64,000 nt of DNA from Paucimonas sp. GTDB lineage: Bacteria > Pseudomonadota > Gammaproteobacteria > Pseudomonadales > Pseudomonadaceae. Each line of letters begins with the position of its first letter. The first letter of the stretch is position 1. Below the pieces are notes generated by a model. It did not search any database, was not told the origin of the DNA, and saw only the letters and a program-made list of their open reading frames with translations. A program made the translations under genes and the position numbers. The stretch spans positions 45,591-109,590 of the forward strand of contig JAIRVG010000022.1 in the NCBI GenBank assembly GCA_031253995.1. Reading direction: 5' to 3'. This document shows positions 58,672-64,000 of this stretch, one piece after another.

Positions 58672-60976
58672 TGCTCACCCCCTCCTGGCCGGCGTGAAAA
58701 CGTGCCCAGTCGGCATCGACCTGGTCCATCGCTTCGGCCAGACGTGCGGCTTCCGTTTCTTCGGACGGGAAGTTCGCAGGCACGGCGCTGTCCGCGAACA
58801 GTTCGGCATGCCGCTCCTTGAAGCCTGCCAGCGCCCGCCTGTGGGTCGCGCCGAAGAACACCATGCGTTCGCCGAAATAGCCGCCCAAAGGCTCGCGTCC
58901 GAACTTGTAGAGGAACCAGGCGCGAGAATCGTGGACCTGGTCGTCGAACAGTGCACGCAACAAGCCTTCTGGACGCATGACGTTCACGGACTCATCGACA
59001 TCGCCGCGGTGGGTCGGGCTGGTGTGGCTGCGGTGCGCCCTGGCCGGCGGGAACAGGCGACCGACCCGTTCCCGGCCCAGCGCGTAGATGTGCTTGCGCT
59101 CCATCCGCTCGGACATCCTGAAGAAAGTGGCGACCATGAATTCGAATTCAGGCAGGCCCTGGACGACCACACGCACCACCTCGTCGATGGGCCACGGCTC
59201 CAGCCTTTCACTCTTATAGGATTTTTCGAACTCCCGGGCGGCGTCGCGCAACTGGGTCTGGCCCATGTCCGCATCGAAGTCCTTCACTCCCGGTTCGAGC
59301 GGCCTGGGTGGCAAGCCTTCGCGCTTTTCCCTGGCCCGTTGCTCGTCCCGGCGCTTTTTCACTTCCTCGTGCTTGAGGTTGCGCAGGTATTCGGCTGCCT
59401 TGCGTTTATCCTCATCGGCTTCGGTATCGGTGGCGGCGAGGTAGAAAGGCTGCTTCTCCAACGTGGCAAAGGCGTAACGGTCGATGCGCCAGGCGGTGAT
59501 CCAGCCGAGTTGGTCGCGCAGGACGGCTTCGACTGTTTTGTCCGAGGGGATAGGTTGGTAGATTTCGATTTGCTTTAGCGAGAGAGGTTCTGACAGACAC
59601 TCAAGGCCCAAGGTTACTTGGCGCCAGGCATTAAAACGCCCCACCATTAGTGAGTCGACTCGAAACGAGTTCAAAAGATCAGCAGGCATCACCATGTACT
59701 GAAGCCCAGCAAGCTCCGGAGGCATCACGAGCTTCGGGACTTTTAAAGGAGCGCCGTGGGTGTACGCATCCGAGTACAGCGAGTGGACAGCAAGTTGAGA
59801 GAGCAACAAGCCATCATGATTTCCAATTGCCTTCCCCTGATCTCCCGGCGGATACCCTCCCCCCTGATCCGAGTGAACCCCAGGATGCACCACCTCCACC
59901 GCATTCTCCGGATAGCTCCCATCCTCGCGCCGAATGGAGTCCAGCGGAAAACTCAACCGCTGCTCATGGCTGGCCACGATATGCAGGCAACGCTTGACCA
60001 GCTTGCCCCTGGGCAGTTCCTGGGTGTCGTCCGCCCAGGCCATATGGCCATCGCCGCCCGGGAATGAGTCAGCAGCACCGACCGAGGCCACCGTGTCCAG
60101 CAACCCCAGGTACTGCACCTCGACAGGTAGCCTGATGTCCTTGAACACCAGCACCGGCGCCGAGTCGACATCCTCCAGCAGACGGTTCAGCCAGTTGATG
60201 AAGGCCCGGGCGCCCGCCGCACCACGTGAAAAACCATAGACATACAGGCGAATACCAAGCAGTTGCGAACGCCCTGGCTGCCCGGGCGCCATGGCTTGAC
60301 GCAGCGGCTTTTCCAGCGCCGCCATCTGTCTTTCCAGCTCGCGCCTGCGATTCCATCTGCCCTTGAGTTGCTCGCCAACCGGCAGCCAGGTGGTGCCCAT
60401 GGCCACGGTCGACGAAAGCAGACTGGCATCGCTCTGCCTCGGCAGACCCAGGGCGCTGCGCAGCGCGTCGATGACCATCAGCAGGCCCCAGTTGATGCGC
60501 TCCTCGCCCATTGCAGCGAATGCCAGGCCGGCGGTGGTGAAGTCGAGGTCATTCACCTCGGGAAACGAAGTGCCCACCCCGGGGATGTAGTACTTGAAAT
60601 ACTGGCCGCGCCCGGTGCCAGGCGGGTCGGTCAACCCGCTGGACAGGGGGCTGTGGGAAGTGCCGCCGGCATAGCCGCTGCCGATGGTGGCCCTGAACAG
60701 CCGGCCGATATTGGTGGGGCTCGGCGTGTCCTTCAGATACAGGTCATGGTTGAGGTTGTTACCGGTTCCGTCGAAGAACAGGCTGATATGCAGGGTCTTG
60801 CAGCACGGGGGCGGGACACGCCGGCCGGATGCAAGACTCAGGGCATCCTGATAGTCCTGCTCCTGCTCGCGCTGGATAGCCAAGTTGGCGTAGACCTGCT
60901 CGGCCCGGCGGGGCAGGCGGCCCTCTACAGGGAATTGTGGGGGATAACAAACGGGGGCGGCGTTCACTTCGGACAT
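58658..60976 (-). CDS. DUF2235 / Tle1-like T6SS lipase effector
   Basis: A 772-aa protein with the DUF2235 hallmark FFDGTGNN (67-74) and an alpha/beta-hydrolase nucleophile elbow GFSRG with Ser250, as in Tle1-type phospholipase effectors. A charged Lys/Arg/Glu-rich stretch (about 510-570) is predicted coiled coil. It has no signal peptide, as expected for T6SS cargo. A GC dip (about 53% by hand over 59581-59820, residues about 385-465) breaks the otherwise high-GC gene and hints at mosaic ancestry. It lies between DUF3304 genes downstream of vgrG and the DUF4123 chaperone gene. Confidence 0.87.
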   Translation of the reverse strand: MSEVNAAPVCYPPQFPVEGRLPRRAEQVYANLAIQREQEQDYQDALSLASGRRVPPPCCKTLHISLFFDGTGNNLNHDLYLKDTPSPTNIGRLFRATIGSGYAGGTSHSPLSSGLTDPPGTGRGQYFKYYIPGVGTSFPEVNDLDFTTAGLAFAAMGEERINWGLLMVIDALRSALGLPRQSDASLLSSTVAMGTTWLPVGEQLKGRWNRRRELERQMAALEKPLRQAMAPGQPGRSQLLGIRLYVYGFSRGAAGARAFINWLNRLLEDVDSAPVLVFKDIRLPVEVQYLGLLDTVASVGAADSFPGGDGHMAWADDTQELPRGKLVKRCLHIVASHEQRLSFPLDSIRREDGSYPENAVEVVHPGVHSDQGGGYPPGDQGKAIGNHDGLLLSQLAVHSLYSDAYTHGAPLKVPKLVMPPELAGLQYMVMPADLLNSFRVDSLMVGRFNAWRQVTLGLECLSEPLSLKQIEIYQPIPSDKTVEAVLRDQLGWITAWRIDRYAFATLEKQPFYLAATDTEADEDKRKAAEYLRNLKHEEVKKRRDEQRAREKREGLPPRPLEPGVKDFDADMGQTQLRDAAREFEKSYKSERLEPWPIDEVVRVVVQGLPEFEFMVATFFRMSERMERKHIYALGRERVGRLFPPARAHRSHTSPTHRGDVDESVNVMRPEGLLRALFDDQVHDSRAWFLYKFGREPLGGYFGERMVFFGATHRRALAGFKERHAELFADSAVPANFPSEETEAARLAEAMDQVDADWARFHAGQEGVSNASV

Positions 60977-61476
60977 GATTCAGGCTCCGGCAGGTGCAAG
61001 GGAGTTTTGATCGGATATCCAGGACGGCCGTACCCCAGGCAGGACGTGGTGACCTGAATGTCATCGCACGGCAAGAAATGGACGGTGATACCGCAGGCTT
61101 CCTTCGCCGTGTATTCGGGCACGGAAACAATCTTGTGGAGCTGGCGACTCTGCGCCTTGACCGCTGAATACCAGGCTTCATAGGCCACAGAGTCCGCAAA
61201 GCCCGGAAAACCGTCGGGATAGGCAACTCCCGTTTCCCACTCAACCTTGACGGTCATCCCAGGAACCCACCGGGCAGGCATGCTGAAATACCCGCCCCCC
61301 CCACCCTGCCAAGGCCCGATGATGTCCAGCGCCGACCGCCCATCGACACTGAACCGATTGATCGACCAATGGGTATGGTTGATCCCTTCGATAATCCCAG
61401 CCTGGGCGGCAGGGATGAACGAAACACCCAGCACACCCCACAGGGTCGCCAGGCTTTTTCGAATGAATGATTTCAT
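60964..61476 (-). CDS. DUF3304 protein, immunity-like paralogue B
   Basis: A 170-aa protein with a signal peptide ending PAAQA and the core GINHTHWSINRFSVDGRSA, CGITVHFLPCDDIQVTTSC. It differs from the others in the region after the Gly loop (SVAYEAWYSAVKAQSRQL). It starts in an ATGA overlap with paralogue A and ends overlapping the effector start by 13 bp, placing it as the effector's direct translational neighbour. Confidence 0.86.
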   Translation of the reverse strand: MKSFIRKSLATLWGVLGVSFIPAAQAGIIEGINHTHWSINRFSVDGRSALDIIGPWQGGGGGYFSMPARWVPGMTVKVEWETGVAYPDGFPGFADSVAYEAWYSAVKAQSRQLHKIVSVPEYTAKEACGITVHFLPCDDIQVTTSCLGYGRPGYPIKTPLHLPEPESCPK

Positions 61477-62021
61477 AGTGAATCTCCTTGGCCCGAAGTC
61501 GCTTCGGCCACCGGGCACGACGGCGGCTTGGGCAATTCCAATGGGGTCTTGATCGGGTAGTCCGCACTGCCGTAGGGATGGCAGGAGGTGGTGACCTGGA
61601 TTTCATCGCAAGGGAGGAAGTGGATGGTCAGGCCACAGGTGGGCTGGCCGGCGTAGTCAGGAACCGGAACGTCCCTGGAGAGCCGACGCTTTTGCGCGTC
61701 GACGCTCTCCACCCACTCCAGGTATCGGGGCCAATCCGCAAAACTGGGGATATGGTCCGAATAAGCGATCGCTGTTTCCCACTCGACACGGACGGTCATT
61801 CCAGGCTGCCAGCGACCGGGCACGCTGTAGTGTCCGCCGCCTCCCCCTTGCCAGGGCCCCAGGCTGTCCAGCCCGGATCGACCGTCGACACTGAACCGGT
61901 TGATCGCCCAATGGGTGTGATTGATTCCACCAAGAATGCCGGCCTGGGCGGCCGTACCACTCAGCATGGCTACCAACCCGCAAACGACCGCGCGCCAGCG
62001 AATCCCTTTCCTTTCGACCAT
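61473..62021 (-). CDS. DUF3304 protein, immunity-like paralogue A
   Basis: About 182 aa starting at ATG 62021, six bases after GGAGGG, giving a compact signal peptide ending TAAQA. An in-frame ATG at 62087 also has a fair ribosome site but would add an unusual 22-residue lead. The core INHTHWAINRFSVDGRSG, Gly loop and CGLTIHFLPCDEIQVTTSC are closest to paralogue C by eye. It is the first gene after the DUF4123 chaperone. Confidence 0.83.
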   Translation of the reverse strand: MVERKGIRWRAVVCGLVAMLSGTAAQAGILGGINHTHWAINRFSVDGRSGLDSLGPWQGGGGGHYSVPGRWQPGMTVRVEWETAIAYSDHIPSFADWPRYLEWVESVDAQKRRLSRDVPVPDYAGQPTCGLTIHFLPCDEIQVTTSCHPYGSADYPIKTPLELPKPPSCPVAEATSGQGDSL

Positions 62022-62099
62022 CACCATCCCTCCGTTCCTTGCAAGGTTTGCCGGAGCATCCAGGCTCCATCGCGTTTCTTTATGCATGACGCCTTCTCC

Positions 62100-62870
62100 C
62101 TATCCACCATGAACCCGGTCGCGAACGAATGCCGTTCGCTGGGCGCTGGTCAGCAATCCGGCGGCATCGGCTTCCAGCATCGCCGCGTAGCAGGCCTGGA
62201 AGCGTTGCTCCGCCTGCCACTGCGCCGGCAATTCGGCCGCGAGCTTGCCCATCGTCACGGTGGCGTCGCTGGCACAACCGAGTCGATGCATCTGGTCGTC
62301 ACTGAGCTCGATAGGTTGAAACACGTCCGGGGTGGCAGCGGATGCCCCCTCGCCACGCTGGTAACAAGGCTGGCCATTGCGGTCGAGCCAGCTCCAGCAC
62401 AGCGCCGGACGCAGCAACTGGCTCTGCTGCTGCGGGTCGAGCACATGGCTCAGCAGCAACGGGAACAGACGCGGGTCGTAAAACCGCAGCACCCCGACCA
62501 CACCGCCATTGGCGGCCTCAAGGCACTGCTGGAGGTAGCCGGCCAAGCGCTCGAAAGGCCAGGGAGAAACCAGCGCCAGCAGGCGCGAATCCCCGACGAA
62601 GGCCTCGATCAGTTCCTCCAGCCAGAAGCGGTGCAGCGACTGGGCCATTTCGATCCGTATCAACAAGGGGCCCAGATGGGAGATGCCTTCCTCGGGCATG
62701 CCCTCGAACAACAACCGGAAGGGCATCGGTGGTTCCAGTTGGCCAATGCCGGTGGGCAAATCCTCCTGGCAACCGGTCTGGTCGATCAGCAGGTCCAGAT
62801 GAGGACTGCCCAGCCGGGTACAGGTTTCCTGAAGCAAGACCAACCATTGCCGTGCATTTTCACTGCTCAT
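62100..62870 (-). CDS. DUF4123 T6SS effector chaperone (Tap/TEC-like)
   Basis: A 256-aa protein of the DUF4123 family: FERLAGYLQQCLEAANGGVVGVLRFYDPRLFPLLL is the family's typical core. These adaptors load a specific effector onto their cognate VgrG. ATG 62870 overlaps the vgrG stop (ATGA). Placed between vgrG and the DUF3304/DUF2235 cassette, it probably loads the lipase-like effector. A long upstream frame antisense-like to vgrG is rejected. Confidence 0.9.
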   Translation of the reverse strand: MSSENARQWLVLLQETCTRLGSPHLDLLIDQTGCQEDLPTGIGQLEPPMPFRLLFEGMPEEGISHLGPLLIRIEMAQSLHRFWLEELIEAFVGDSRLLALVSPWPFERLAGYLQQCLEAANGGVVGVLRFYDPRLFPLLLSHVLDPQQQSQLLRPALCWSWLDRNGQPCYQRGEGASAATPDVFQPIELSDDQMHRLGCASDATVTMGKLAAELPAQWQAEQRFQACYAAMLEADAAGLLTSAQRTAFVRDRVHGG

Positions 62871-64000
62871 ACCCGACCCTCCCTGCCTGCCAGGCCAACG
62901 AGTTCTTCCCTGGCCTTTTTCATGCAGTCCTCGCAGACCGCCCCCGGCAACTCCGACGTCGGCAATACCGGCAACTCGAAACGCTCCCCCGCCACCGGCC
63001 GGAACCGGTGCTGTCCGCGAATATCGATCAACCCCGGCGACTGGATAAGCACCTCCCCCTCCGCCGTCAGGCGAATGCTCGCCCCGCCGCAGCCGAGGGT
63101 GATGCCGTTCTTCGCGGTGATCTGCACATGCCCCTCCACCGCCTGCACGCTGATATCGCGCTGGGCGATGAGCTTGAGCAGGTCGCCGTGGGATTCGATT
63201 TCCAGCGGGCCCTTGCCCGAGACCAGGCGCATGCCTTCCTGGCGGGCCAGCAGGGAGATGCTGTTTTCCGAGTGGGCGAACAGGCGCCGGGCCGAGGCCA
63301 GGTTGATTTCGCCGCGGCTTTGCAGGTAGGTGGATTCGCCGCTTTGCAGCAGCAGGCTGGCAGGGGTGACAGCGGCGACGCCCTTGGGCGCGCTGAGGAG
63401 GATGGCCGGGTCTTGCAGGGCGGTGGCGCTGCTTTTCAGTTGCTGCAGGTCGGCGACGTCGGGTTGCAGGCTGTGGTGCTCGGCGCTGACCTTGCGCCAG
63501 TCGTGGACCTGCTGCTCCGCCTGGTCGAGCTGCGCGCAAGCGGGCTCCATGGCCAGGACATCGCCCTGGGCCTTGGTCTGCAGGTCGGCGCTGATGAACA
63601 GGCCCTTGCCCGCCCGCAGCACGCCCCAGTGGTCACTGCGCAGCTCGAAACCTTCCCCACGCTGCTTGCGCTGCTTGTCCACCAGATGCCCAAGATTCAA
63701 CTGGCTCTTGCCCGCAAAATCGGTACTGAGCTTGACGTGCTCCTTGCCCTTCTTGTCCTCCATCCGCAGCTTGTTGTTGCGCGGCGTCCTCAGCACGTTG
63801 CGCGTGTAGTTGTCGCGGTCGACGTGGTCCTGGTGCTCGCTGTCATGCAGGGCGTGGGAAATGTAAGGGCGGTCCGGATCTCCCTGCTCGAAGGCGATCG
63901 CCACTTCGGTACCGGCGATCAGCGGGAAATGCAGGCCGTAGCGATGCCCCGCGTAGGACCGCGCCAGGCGCAGCGGCAGGCTTTCCAGTCCGCGCTCGCG
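62867..64000 (-). CDS. vgrG: VgrG T6SS spike protein, C-terminal part (truncated by window end)
   Basis: The frame is open to base 64000, so the N-terminus lies outside. The visible 377 residues start in the gp5-like OB region (SYAGHRYGLHFPLIAGTEVAIAF, DPDRPYISHALHD). They continue through a DUF2345 domain with the needle-like repeats ISLLARQEGMRLVSG and GHVQITAKNGITLGCGG, and end with a short tail containing VCEDCMKKA. No toxin domain follows, so the effector is carried non-covalently by the DUF4123 route. Confidence 0.92.
   Translation of the reverse strand, partial: RERGLESLPLRLARSYAGHRYGLHFPLIAGTEVAIAFEQGDPDRPYISHALHDSEHQDHVDRDNYTRNVLRTPRNNKLRMEDKKGKEHVKLSTDFAGKSQLNLGHLVDKQRKQRGEGFELRSDHWGVLRAGKGLFISADLQTKAQGDVLAMEPACAQLDQAEQQVHDWRKVSAEHHSLQPDVADLQQLKSSATALQDPAILLSAPKGVAAVTPASLLLQSGESTYLQSRGEINLASARRLFAHSENSISLLARQEGMRLVSGKGPLEIESHGDLLKLIAQRDISVQAVEGHVQITAKNGITLGCGGASIRLTAEGEVLIQSPGLIDIRGQHRFRPVAGERFELPVLPTSELPGAVCEDCMKKAREELVGLAGREGRV

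Noticed and set aside
1..64000. CRISPR arrays, tRNA/rRNA genes, insertion sequences, phage attachment sites
   Set aside because: No regularly spaced direct repeats, cloverleaf or CCA-ended gene, transposase or integrase sequence was found by reading both strands; small tRNAs could still be missed by eye.

Overview
The window is high-GC chromosomal DNA from a fluorescent-type Pseudomonas; the P. putida/entomophila group is the best guess, by inference only. Pointers are the protein families, the Pseudomonas REP/REPIN palindromes, the FecI-FecR-TonB receptor cassettes and a type VI secretion system (T6SS). No rRNA, tRNA, CRISPR array, transposase or integrase was seen. Coding is dense, so most long antisense reading frames are shadows.

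Layout. 1-456: tail of an MFS transporter. 523-4583: first Fur-boxed FecI/FecR/TonB-receptor cassette. 4636-7160: small secreted protein, MDR oxidoreductase and a divergent LysR gene. 7227-8468: a cobalamin riboswitch, a 37-codon leader ORF and metR. 8474-10133: two small membrane proteins facing an XRE regulator with a palindromic operator. 10153-12818: two divergent PDZ lipoproteins. 12944-15862: soluble hybrid histidine kinase and a D-2-hydroxyacid dehydrogenase. 16169-20290: second FecI/FecR/TonB-receptor cassette. 20372-23408: SulP permease, DUF1289 protein, small unknown and YfcF-like GST. 23745-26729: autotransporter.

26879-40597 is a catabolic island: GMC oxidoreductase, enolase-superfamily dehydratase, MFS, AldA-like dehydrogenase, LysR, porin, LysR, then an operon fae-AKR-ALDH-MFS. 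A porin, two transporters, a sugar-acid dehydratase-like enzyme and several alcohol/aldehyde oxidoreductases together suggest uptake and oxidation of a polyol, sugar or sugar acid. Fae suggests formaldehyde or a related aldehyde is handled. The substrate is unknown. 40800-42096 holds a tandem pair of 2-oxoglutarate oxygenase-like genes, the second lacking iron ligands. 42181-46304: LysR, MBL hydrolase, P-loop kinase and GABA permease.

46332 to the window end is one minus-strand T6SS locus. Read in the direction of transcription it gives vgrG, DUF4123 chaperone, two DUF3304 proteins, a DUF2235 lipase-like effector, a third DUF3304 protein, PAAR, a membrane protein of unknown role, tssM, a DUF3592 protein, tssA, tssF, tssG, tssJ, tssE and a VasL-like gene. 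Sheath, Hcp, ClpV, tssK and tssL genes are not in the window and presumably lie beyond base 64000 or elsewhere.

Most notable: a B12 riboswitch placed on metR rather than a biosynthetic enzyme gene; Fae outside any visible methanopterin pathway; an active/degenerate oxygenase pair; three paralogous immunity-like proteins around one T6SS effector; and a repeated Cys-bounded segment in two PDZ lipoproteins.
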